Positions 1-9,539 of a stretch of DNA of 62,000 bases are shown one piece after another. Below the pieces are notes generated by a model that saw nothing but the letters and a program-made list of their open reading frames with translations, ran no database searches and was not told where the DNA came from. This DNA is from Symbiodinium natans. Taxonomy: Eukaryota; Sar; Dinophyceae; Suessiales; Symbiodiniaceae. Location of the stretch: assembly GCA_905221605.1 (NCBI GenBank), contig CAJNDS010002523.1, positions 1 through 62,000 on the forward strand. Reading direction: 5' to 3'. The position numbers and the translations under genes are program-made. Each line of letters starts with the position of its first letter. Within the stretch, counting starts at the first letter, position 1.

Positions 1-20
1 CCCTCCCCCCCTCCCTTTTC

Positions 21-257
21 AAAGGATGGGGATGGGAAGTGGGAATTTAGGGCGTTAGCCCGAAACCCTAAAAGGAGAAAAGTTGGGTGGATGCCTGCGT
101 AAGCAGGGGGTGGGAAAAATAAAACAACCCAACCTTTCTGGTTGTGGTGGCTCCAACTTCAAGACACGCCGCCGCGACATATGCCGCCCCCTCACACCCC
201 CCTGGGTGTGTTGGGGCGCCATCTCCGCATGAAATCTACTGCCGCGGCGCGGCGAGA
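21..257 (+). repeat. Segmental duplication, copy A
   Basis: This block of about 240 bp begins AAAGGATGGGGATGGGAAG and ends GCGGCGCGGCGAGAA, and runs directly into a CCCTAAA array. A close second copy lies at 5104-5307. The copies differ by substitutions and by one local replacement near the middle (around 160-185 here, shorter in copy B). The shared junction with a telomeric array suggests the block and the array were duplicated together. Confidence 0.85.
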
Positions 258-258
258 A

Positions 259-338
259 GCCCTAAACCCTAAACCCTAAACCCTAAACCCTAAACCCTAA
301 ACCCTAAACCCTAAACCCTAAACCCTAAACCCTAAACC
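259..338 (-). repeat. Interstitial telomeric array CCCTAAA
   Basis: About eleven uninterrupted CCCTAAA heptamers, directly following segmental duplication copy A. The heptamer reads TTTAGGG on the minus strand. Confidence 0.95.
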
Positions 339-429
339 CTCCACGCCTGCTTCAGGATCTCCCAGGTCTTCGGATCCGAGCCTGGCTTGGCGATCAAGAG
401 CTCGAGGCCCGGTACTGCCTGAAAGAAAG

Positions 430-740
430 GGTTTAGGGTTTGGGGTTTGGGGTTTGGGGTTTGGGGTTTAGGGTTTAGGGTTTAGGGTGTAGGGTTTAGG
501 GATTAGGGTTCTAAGCAGGGTCCAAAGCCCTGTGCAGAATACTTTGCGTGGCCCTGGCGGTCCGCCTTGGGGCTTAGGGGCTTCGTGTTGGTGGGGCCAC
601 GGCGAAGGGTTTGTTTTAGGGTAAGTTTAGGGCTTAGGGTTAAGGTTTAGGGTATAGGGTTTAGGGTTAGGGTTTAGGGTTTGGGGTTTAGGGTTTAGGG
701 TTTCGGGTTGCGGGTTTAGGGTTTCGGGTTTAGGGTTACT
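430..740 (+). repeat. Degenerate TTTAGGG/TTTGGGG arrays
   Basis: Two arrays (about 430-510 and 612-737) mix TTTAGGG with TTTGGGG and TTTCGGG variants. The mixture of units shows they are no longer being homogenised. Confidence 0.85.
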
Positions 741-2550
741 TTGGGGATCAAATGAACCCGAAAACTGGGGTCATATACCCTTTTCTACTGTAATCCCTAA
801 TGAGGTAAATTGACGATGAAGTCGTTTAGGGTTCATCTGTTCCCCAAGGTTTCGCGCTTAGAGGGGGTTAGGGTTTGTATGGTCTGTAGGGTTTGAGGGT
901 TGTTTGGTTTTTGAGGGTTTAGGGATTTTGGGGTTATGTGTTTTAGGGCTTTAGGTTTGTAGGGTTTTAGGTTTTGGGGCCTCGGCTACTTTGAAAAAAC
1001 TTGAGCCTGAATCACCAACAACTGCAGCAGCAACTTACCCAGAATCCTGGGAGGATCCAAAAAGTAGAGCCCCGAATAGTACCCCATACTACTCTTGAGT
1101 CATTCTATCCCCAGACCCTCAGCCTTCAACCCTGAACCCTAAACCCTAGCCCTAAACCCTAAACCTTTAAGAGGCTCTACTTGTTGGATCCTCCCAGGGG
1201 TCTGGGTAGGCATTGAAGACTCCATGAAGACGGCCTCCGTGAGCCGCAAAATGCCACCAACGTCGACACCCGCAACGTGCGGCAAGTAGATGGCCTCGCT
1301 GTAACTTCATGAACACGAAGTTAGGGTTGAGGGTTTAGGGTTTAGGGTTTGGGGTTTAGGGTTTAGGGTTTAGGGGTTTGAGAAGCCCTAAGCCCTCAAC
1401 CGGAAGTCTAATCAGTGGAGTTGCACGTCAGAGTATGCAACTTCAGAGTCGCAATGACGCAAACATAGACAGTGTTCGAGAGACTGGCGCTTATGGTTTC
1501 GGGCCGAGGGTTGAAGACGTGGGCTGGGGTTTAAGGGTTTAGGGTTTCGGGTTAAGGGTTTAGAGTTTAGGGGTTTAGGGTTTAGGGTTTAGGGTTTAGG
1601 ATTTAGGGTTTAGGGTTTAGGGGAGTGGAGTTTTGGGGACGAACCTTTGCGTTAAGCCACGCATCGCCACTCCCAATTGGGCCCAGGGCCTGCTCATGAT
1701 AGAAACTTGGTGGTACATTAGGGCTTCGGGTTTAGGGTTTAGGGTTTAGGGTTTAGGGGTTTAGGGGGTTTAGGGTACAGAGCCCAAAAAGGACAAGGCT
1801 CGACATGAATGTCACTTCTAGCATCACCTCATTTTGGGGGCCTGCTGGTGTCTGCACTGTAAACCCTAACCCTAAACCCTAAACCCTAAACCCTAAACCC
1901 TGGACACACACAAACCACGAAATTTTTCGGACAGCCACCTTCAGGTCCGAAGGTCCTGAACCCCAAGCCCTAAACACTAAAACCCTAATCTTTAAAATCT
2001 TTAACCCCTAAAACCCGAACCTTTAAACCCTAAACCCTAAACCCTAAACCCTAAACCCTAAACGCGAACCCCCTAACCCCCAGCCTTCTTCCCAGAGGCC
2101 AACTTCGGCAAGTTTCCTTTGCGGTGCAAGGTGCGATGTAAGGGCGGAACCATGGGCCCCTTAGTCTGGTTTTAGGGTTTAGGGTTTAGGGTTTAGGGTT
2201 TAGGGTTTAAGGTTTATGGAAATTGTGTAGTGTTTGGGTCCTAACATTCCCAACAACGCTGTGAACGAACCGTTTTGACCGAAACGTTTCTTTTTTTTGG
2301 GGGGGTTGGGGGGGGGGCCCTAAACCCTAAACCCTAAACCCTAAACCCTAAACCCTAAACTCCAGAGTGCTACCACATGCAACTTCTGTTTACTTTGTCT
2401 TGAGGGTTTACCTTGCTTTCAAAGGGACTAAAGGCGTGACCCTTCTTCGGGACCTCACTGCGTTTCGGGGCTAATATAGGGGCCTGCTAAGGGACTGCTA
2501 TGAGTAACTACTCCGAGCCCTATATTGCTTAGGTATATGGGGACTATATA

Positions 2551-2709
2551 ATAACACACACACACACACAGACACACAGAGACACACAGAGACACAGAGA
2601 CACACAGAGACACAGAGACACACAGAGACACAGAGACACAGACACACAGACACACAGACAGACAGACAGACAGACAGACACAGACAGACACACACAGACA
2701 CACGCACAC
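2551..2709. repeat. Compound CA/CAGA microsatellite
   Basis: About 160 bp of interrupted (CA)n, ACAGAG and (CAGA)n dinucleotide and tetranucleotide repeats. It produces long artefactual open frames rich in Val/Cys/Ser on the minus strand. Confidence 0.95.
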
Positions 2710-2976
2710 ACGCTGATCTCGAGCCCGAGGTGTGTTTAACCAATGTGTAGACCCCCCTCCCATCCCGGAGCTGCAAGCAGCAAGAACAGCATCGCGAAAC
2801 CTTTCGGCTTGATTCGAGAAGACATGATCCCAGATCTTCATGCGCGAGGATGTGTCTCTCCTCGCACAGCTGAGCCGACACTATGCTTTCCCAGACGATG
2901 GTTCACTGCCAAGCGCCGCCGTTGCGAGGTCAAGAGCGAACAGCTTACCCCACCATGGGCCACCAATCTTTTCCTT

Positions 2977-3001
2977 CCCCCCCCCCCCCCCCCCCCCCCC
3001 C
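2977..3001. repeat. Poly-C tract, 25 bp
   Basis: An uninterrupted run of about 25 C. Similar runs lie near 31265, 47319 and 52830, and a G run lies near 60429. Confidence 0.95.
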
Positions 3002-3902
3002 TTCCCCGCACATCGATGCTCAGAACAGCAACCCCGTCAAGCTTTTCTCGCGCAACTCATTCCTTCTTTCCTTGCTGAGCACCAACCAGATAAGGGACAT
3101 ATTGTGGTTATATGAAGCAGGGTATATATTTCTTGTACCCCACCCAGTACATACACTCACCAATATTAAAAAGGAACCTTATATACACTCACCAAGAACA
3201 GAAATATAAACCCTGCTTCTAATATGAGGGAATAAGACTAAGATTCCCTTCTAGGGGGGGTTTAGGGTTTAGGGTTTAGGGTTTAGGGTTTAGGGTTCAG
3301 GGATCTAGGGCCCATACTTGGAACCTTAGATTCGGCTCTATGGCTCGGGTTAGGGACCTCCAGAGCTCTTAACCTCTAAACCCCAACCCCAGAATCCCTA
3401 ACCCTGAACCTCTAGACCCCTAGACCCCCTGAACAATGAGCCCTGAACCCTGAACTTAACCCCTGAAGCCGAAACCCGAACCCAACACCTTCAGGGTTGC
3501 CAGGGCCGCAGGGGGGGAAACCCTAAACCCTAAACCCAAAAACCCTAAACCCTAACCCCTAAACCCGAAACCCTAAACCCTATACCCTCAACTCTGAACC
3601 CGAAACCCGGCCCTACCACCTCCAACAAAAAAAAGACTGAAACCTACCACCCCCGAGAGGAGCCTTTGACCTTAGAGTTGAGGGTTTAGGGTTTAGGGTT
3701 TAGGGTTTAGGGAAATAGCCGGTGACCTGCTTGAGCTCTCTCGCTTTTGGTTGGCAGGGAGTCTTGGAGTCCTCAAAGCTTGTTTGTGCTCCTTCTTCGG
3801 GTCCTCTGCGAGACAAGTCGCCAACATCCGACAAGGTATGAGCCTCAGCCACAGGAAACCCTAAACCAACCCTATCACAAGCCCTAACCCTAAACCCGAA
3901 AA

Positions 3903-4027
3903 CCCTAAACCCTAAACTACCCTAAACCCTAAACCCTAAACCCTAAACCCTAAACCCTAAACCCTAAACCCTAAACCCTAAACCCTAAACCCTAAACCCT
4001 AAACCCTAAACCCTAAACCCTAAACCC
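3903..4027 (-). repeat. Interstitial telomeric array CCCTAAA
   Basis: About seventeen CCCTAAA heptamers, nearly perfect from 3917 on. A plus-orientation array begins about 85 bp later, so the two are convergent. Confidence 0.95.
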
Positions 4028-4113
4028 TGCACCGCCAAACATTACACCATCTGCGAGTCTAGAGTTGTGCAGTCGCTATGTCCGTTGAGCAGACCTTTGT
4101 TCCGCACTGTTGC

Positions 4114-4258
4114 TAGGGTTTAGGGTTTAGGGGTTTAGGGGTTTGGGGGTTTAGGGTTTAGGGGTTAGGGGTTAGGGGTTTAGGGGTTTAGGGGTTTAGG
4201 GGTTTAGGGGTTTAGGGGTTTAGGGGTTTAGGGTTTAGGGTTTAGGGTTTAGGGTTTC
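4114..4258 (+). repeat. Variant telomeric array with 8-bp unit TTTAGGGG
   Basis: The core of this array consists of octamers with an extra G (TTTAGGGG). Canonical heptamers flank it on the right. The octamer was evidently amplified as a unit, because consecutive copies share the same insertion. Confidence 0.9.
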
Positions 4259-5103
4259 GGGCCTAGACTAGGGTGTAGGGTTTAGGCTTTTTGGGGGTTT
4301 TGGGGTTCAGGGTTTCGGGGTTGAGCTCAAAGATGTTGACTTTCGGGCTGTGGACTTAGAGCTCCTGTGGAGTTTCAGAGTTGGTTTTATATGGCTTAAT
4401 TAGGGCTCAGGGTTTGGGGGTTTAGGGTTTAGGGTTTAGGGTTTAGGGTTTAGGGTTGAGGGTTAGGGTTGCTTATGCGATTTCGGGGAGCTGGGAGGGA
4501 TATTGGGTAGGACCACACCTGAGCACAGGGGCGGGACAGCTGCTGATACCTGCCAAAGCTCTACGGGCTTAGGGGACTTAGGTGCGCTGTTGCACGGCAG
4601 CTGTTGGGGGTATAGGGTTTAGGGTTTAGTTGGGGTCTAGGGTTTAGGCTAGGGTTTATAGAACAGCCAGCACCAATGCGAAAACACCAGTACCTTCTAC
4701 AACGCATCTCAAGATGGCTTTAGGGTCACCCTAAACCCTAAACCCTAAACCCTAAACCCTAAACCCTAAACCCCAGTTTGGTGCTTGGAGGTGGCATTGC
4801 GCGCGGGATCGGCTGCTGCGGCAAGCAGTCCTGCCACGGGCTCTAAGAACGAAAGCTTACGTCCTTGCGGGTGTGGCATCTTAGGATTTACGGCACGATT
4901 CCAAGATCCCCAAAATCCAACATGCAGCATGGCCAGGGCGTCTAAAACCGCGCCCTGGTGGGCCGAAATGGACAAAAGGTTCGGCTACAATCAGTGCATG
5001 CTGTCGCTCGCACAACAATCCTGCCAGAGCCTCCGACCAAGAGACGTCTAATCCTAGAAGCTAAACAAAAATCTCCTACCAAACTCACTAAACCCTCTAT
5101 TTA

Positions 5104-5307
5104 AAGGATGGAAGTGGGAATTCAGGGCGTTAGCCCGAAACCCTAAAAGGAGAAAAGCGGGGTGGATGCCTGCGTAAGCAGGAGGTTTGGAAATAAAACA
5201 ACCCAACCTTTCCGGTTGTGGCGGCTCCAAATTAAATAGCCGCCCCCTCACCCTGGGTGTGTTGGGGCGCCATCTCTGCATGAAATCTACTGTCGCGGCG
5301 CGGCGAG
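5104..5307 (+). repeat. Segmental duplication, copy B
   Basis: Second copy of the block at 21-257. It again ends at GCGGCGCGGCGAGAA and is followed at once by a CCCTAAA array (5309-5455). The middle is shorter than in copy A, where the TTAAATAG-containing segment is replaced. Confidence 0.85.
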
Positions 5308-5308
5308 A

Positions 5309-5455
5309 AACCCTAAACCCTAAACCCTCAACCCTCAACCCTAACCCTTAAACCCTAAACCCTAAACCCTAAACCCTAAACCCTAAACCCTAAACCCTAA
5401 ACCCTAAACCCTAAACCCTGAACCCTGAACCCTGAACCCTAAACCCTAAACCCTA
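5309..5455 (-). repeat. Interstitial telomeric array CCCTAAA
   Basis: About twenty heptamers with a few CCCTCAA and CCCTGAA variants at the ends, following duplication copy B. Confidence 0.95.
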
Positions 5456-5552
5456 CCCATCCGTCCCCTTCTCTCGGAGGTCCCGTGTATGCGCAGCTGA
5501 CATCCAAGCCCTCCTCTTGGAGCTCCTTGTAAACCTGACAGGCTGGGGTTCA

Positions 5553-5655
5553 AGTTTAGGGTTTAGGGTTTAGGGTTTAGGGTTTAGGGTTTAGGGTTTA
5601 GGGTTTAGGGTTTAGGGTTTAGGGTTTAGGGTTTAGGGTTTAGGGTTTAGGGCTT
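5553..5655 (+). repeat. Interstitial telomeric array TTTAGGG
   Basis: About fourteen uninterrupted TTTAGGG heptamers, in opposite orientation to the preceding array about 100 bp upstream. Confidence 0.95.
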
Positions 5656-5824
5656 AGGGTTCGGGTTCAGGTGCTCTAGTTTTTTAGGGTTTAGGCGCCT
5701 GTCTCCGTGGGAGGTCCACGAGCCCTCAAGCTTCTACGCTCTTGAACTCCAGAACGCCCTTCTTGATACAAAGCCTAAAGCTTCTTCCCTAAACCTTAAA
5801 CCCTGAACCCTCAACCGCAAGCCC

Positions 5825-5966
5825 TGAACCCTAAACCCCTAAACCCCTAAACCCCTAAACCCCTAAACCCCTAAACCCCTAAACCCCTAAACCCCTAAAC
5901 CCCTAAACCCCTAAACCACTAAACCCCTAAACCCTAAACCCTAAACCCTAAACCCTAAACCCTCAG
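5825..5966 (-). repeat. Variant telomeric array with 8-bp unit CCCCTAAA
   Basis: About a dozen CCCCTAAA octamers followed by canonical heptamers. This is the reverse-orientation counterpart of the octamer array at 4114-4258. Confidence 0.9.
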
Positions 5967-6701
5967 CCCAGGTGCAGGGGCTCCAACGGTGGAGTGCCGA
6001 AGACTTGGGATGACCCTTCAGCTTTCGGATTAAGGGGACCCTTCAAAATATAGACGGTTTAGGTAAAGAAGGGTTCCCTTTTAAGGTTCCCCCTTATCCT
6101 ACCTAAGAGTGCAGAAGAATTGATGACCCTCCAGCTTTCAACACTCACCCTACAAGCCTCCAAGTAGACAACCACCAGCTTTGGGGGTCTGAAGACGATT
6201 TCGGGTTTAGAGGGTTTAGAGGGTTTAGAGGGTTTAAGGGTTTAAGGGTTTAGTCCTACTTTGAGATATTTTGGGCTCAAGCCCCCTCACACACACATCA
6301 CCACTCAAAATGGGGCCTCGTATTGCAGAAAGACGGCTTGCAGGGTTCAGGGGTGCAAGAGGCATGGTACATCTGAGCGGTTTGGGGTTTAGGGTTTAGG
6401 GTTTGGGGTTTAGGGTGTAGGGCTTAGGGTTTAAGAGTCCGCCAACCCTGGCGGTGAACCCGCACCGTTTGCCTTGTACCCACCCCCCCCTCACCCCCTC
6501 CTCACCCCCTCCTCCCCCCCTTTCCCCCCCGCTGAACCCTAATGAAGTGAGCCTTGTTCGGGGCCCTAACCAGGGCATGAAGGTCACGGTCGTAGGGGGC
6601 CATTCAGGGGCCTTCCAGACCCAGTAAAATCCACCCCCCTCCCCCTCCCCCCCGCCCCTGAGAGGCAAAACTGCAAGCAGCCGCTTGTCAGACTCGGCAC
6701 A

Positions 6702-6772
6702 CCCTAAACCCTAAACCCTAAACCCTAAACCCTAAACCCTAAACCCTAAACCCTAAACCCTAAACCCTAAAC
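6702..6772 (-). repeat. Interstitial telomeric array CCCTAAA
   Basis: About ten perfect heptamers. Confidence 0.95.
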
Positions 6773-6892
6773 CGCCTGGTCCATCTGTGCGGAGCTCTGG
6801 GCCCCGACCAGCACCGTCTTTGCCGGGCGCAGCGCGCGGACCTGGGCACGAAGGTAACAATGTCGCGGGAAAGGCAGCGCAGAGGCTAGGCT

Positions 6893-7010
6893 TTAGGGGT
6901 TATAGGGTTTACAGGGTTTATAGGGCTTATAGGGTTTATAGGGTTTATAGGGTTTATAGGGTTTATAGGGTTTATAGGGTCTATAGGGCTTATAGGGTTT
7001 ATAGGGTTTG
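6893..7010 (+). repeat. Variant telomeric array with 9-bp unit TTTATAGGG
   Basis: About twelve copies of a nonamer in which TA is inserted into the heptamer (TTTATAGGG), with occasional CTTATAGGG and TCTATAGGG. Because 9 is a multiple of 3, it creates an open frame with a Tyr-Arg-Val repeat, which should not be read as a gene. Confidence 0.9.
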
Positions 7011-7360
7011 CTTGCGCACTCGCAGCATGATCTCTCAAGCTCTTAGCCGTTGTCTCCTCTGTTCAGTGGCCAACGCGCGCCCTCTTCCAGTCAAGAACGC
7101 TGAGCAATTAGGGTACGGAAGAAAGGGGGAGCCATTTGCTTAAGCCCCAAAAATACAGGCTGCTAGCCAAGATACTAATCCGCATATTACCCTCATAAGG
7201 AAGAGTATGTTTTTTACTTTTGGTGCGGTTCTTGAGATTCCTTAAGCAAATAGAGGTTTAGGTGAGGAGTTCGAGCTCCTGGCTTCTGGTCTTGCACAAT
7301 GCAGATGAAGAACCCCAACAGCGTGTGGGGCCAGAAGCCTCTAAATCGATAGTCCCAAGG

Positions 7361-7474
7361 TTTAGGGTTTAGGGTTTAGGGTTTAGGATTTAGGGTTTAG
7401 GGTTTAGGGTTTAGGGTTAGGGTTTAGGGTTTAGGTTTAGGGTTTAAGGTTTAGGGTTTAGGGTTTAGGGTTTA
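7361..7474 (+). repeat. Interstitial telomeric array TTTAGGG
   Basis: About sixteen heptamers with a few 6-bp deletion variants, followed about 40 bp later by a CCCTAAA array (7518-7570). Confidence 0.95.
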
Positions 7475-7690
7475 CCCAAAACCCTACACCTCTCAACCAC
7501 GACCAACTCGCTCTCTGGCCCTAAACCCTAAACCCTAAACCCCGAACCCTAAACCCTAAACCCTAAACCTCTCAAGCGGCCCAGGGGCTCTCTGCTTCAG
7601 AACCTCGCGGGCCTCGGCATCTGCAACAAAGCTGCCCTCCGTGATCAGCAGCTTCAGCCGCACGGGGGCCTCTCTGGAATGCGCCGATCG

Positions 7691-7880
7691 TTAGGGTTTA
7701 GGGTTTAGGGTTTAGGGTTTAGGGTTTAGGGTTTAGGGTTTAGGGTTTAGGGTTTAGGGTTTAGGGTTTAGGGTTTAGGGTTTAGGGTTTAGGGTTTAGG
7801 GTTTAGGGTTTAGGGTTTAGGGTTTAGGGTTTAGGGGGGTTTAGGGGGGTTTAGAAGGGTTTAGAAGGGTTTAGAAGGGT
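7691..7880 (+). repeat. Longest interstitial telomeric array
   Basis: About twenty perfect TTTAGGG units up to 7836. These are followed by two TTTAGGGGGG-type units and three TTTAGAAGGG units, each variant repeated locally in tandem. Confidence 0.95.
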
Positions 7881-8121
7881 CCCTGAATATATGGTCCCTT
7901 ACCTTCTCCAAAGGGTTCTGAAGTAAGCTTCCCCATTTAAGCACCCTAAACCCTAAACCCTAAACCCTAAGGTATACAAGCCCCTTTGAAGGTTTAGGGT
8001 TCTGAAGGGAGGGGGGTTCAAGGGGGGTATGCAACCCAAGGTTCCCCAACACTCCCCACTGCTCCCTGAGGCGCACACGACATCTTACGACACTATGGTT
8101 ACCCTTGCTCGATGCACCTCT

Positions 8122-8522
8122 GGTTTAGGGTTTAGGGTTTAGGGTTTAGGGTTTAGGGTTTAGGGTTCAGGGTATTCAGCTGCGTCATGCCACTTGTGTG
8201 GATGCCCTGCGGCACTCCCTAAGGCTCCCCAAGCTTCTGTAAGGTTCCCTAGGTACCTACCCCACATGAGGCCCCCTCCCTTAAGAACCCGATGATAAAC
8301 CCTAAACGCTAAACCCGGAACCCTAAACCCAGAACCCTAAACCCTAAACCCTAAACCCTCCCTTAAGAACCCGATAATTGCAACTACCCCAAGCGCAGGG
8401 CGGCTCCGACTACCGAGCCTGAAAACCCCTAAAGTCCCGTCTAAAGTCCCGAAGCCTCAGCTTACAAACTTAGGGTTTAGGGTTTAGGGTTTAGGGTTTA
8501 GGGTTTAGGGTTTAGGGTTTAC
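8122..8522. repeat. Short telomeric arrays in both orientations
   Basis: TTTAGGG arrays at about 8122-8170 and 8468-8522 flank a degenerate CCCTAAA array at about 8298-8360. Between them is non-repetitive sequence with no supported gene. Confidence 0.85.
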
Positions 8523-9539
8523 GGTACCCTTGAACCCTAGAGCCCTCAACCTAAGACCTAAGACCCGCAACCAGTGGTAACTTTAGCTGCCCTGGTGTTT
8601 TCTCCAGCTAGCCGTTAGGGTTCTTCGGCGGGATTTAGGATCCTGGGCTCAACGCGAACCCTGTCGAGGTACGTAGCACTAAACCCTAACCCCAGATCTC
8701 AAGTCCCTAAACCCTAAACCCCGAACCCTCCCTTGCGTGCCTCGCTTAATTGCGCCGCAGTTTGTGCAGAGATGCTGGTCATGCAGGGCACGTAGACGAC
8801 TGAGGAGCCGAACTCATCGTGAGTGGACTCTTCCTCAGTCAAGCCTTCCCGCGCTCTTCCATGGGGATAGACTCCAAGCTTTGGGCTATAGGGTTTAGGG
8901 TTTATTGTGGAATGAAACTAGGGGTAGCTCCTGTTTGGTTCTCAAGGCGGTTTGTAAGGGTACTGTACTAGGTTTCAAAATGGCCATTGCAGGGTCGCTG
9001 CGCAGTCCAATCATGGAATGTCAGGTGAAAGGGCTTCGGGATGTTTTTAAGGTTGAGGGTTTAGGCTTGCTAGGGTGGTATAGGTCTTTAGGAATGTAGG
9101 GTGCTGGCGCATTGAGTGCCTAAACCCTAAACCCTAAACCCTAAAGCCTAAACCCTAAACCCTAAACCCTGGGGTTCATGGCATGGGGATGCGGGAAAAA
9201 GCGCAGGCGCGCCTCCTGCCGGGAGGCGCTCGCAAGCCACAGGGTGTGCATGTGCTTCAACCTCAGCGGCCATTTGAGGTTTAGGGTTTAGGATTTTGGG
9301 TTTCGAGGGTTTAGGGTTTAGAATTTTTAGGGTTCAGGGTTATATAACCCTGAACCCTAAAGATCTTAGGCTAGTTGCGTGGTCCCTTACTATGGGCCCT
9401 TTAAGTGGGGACTCCTTACATACCGCTTAAATATACAACCCGAAGGGCCCATACTTCAGAACCCTTCGAAGGAAGTAGGGGACCATATATACATATATGT
9501 GAGAGGGACCTTTTGGGTCCATTTCACGTATATCACTTG

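Noticed and set aside
1-340. Left end of the window as a true chromosome end
   Set aside because: The first telomeric array starts only at 259, is short, and is followed by arrays in both orientations.
2455-2881. Val/Cys-rich open frames on the minus strand
   Set aside because: They are translations of the CA/CAGA microsatellite.
6787-7143. Open frame with Tyr-Arg-Val repeats
   Set aside because: It is created by the 9-bp telomere-variant array, whose unit is a multiple of three.
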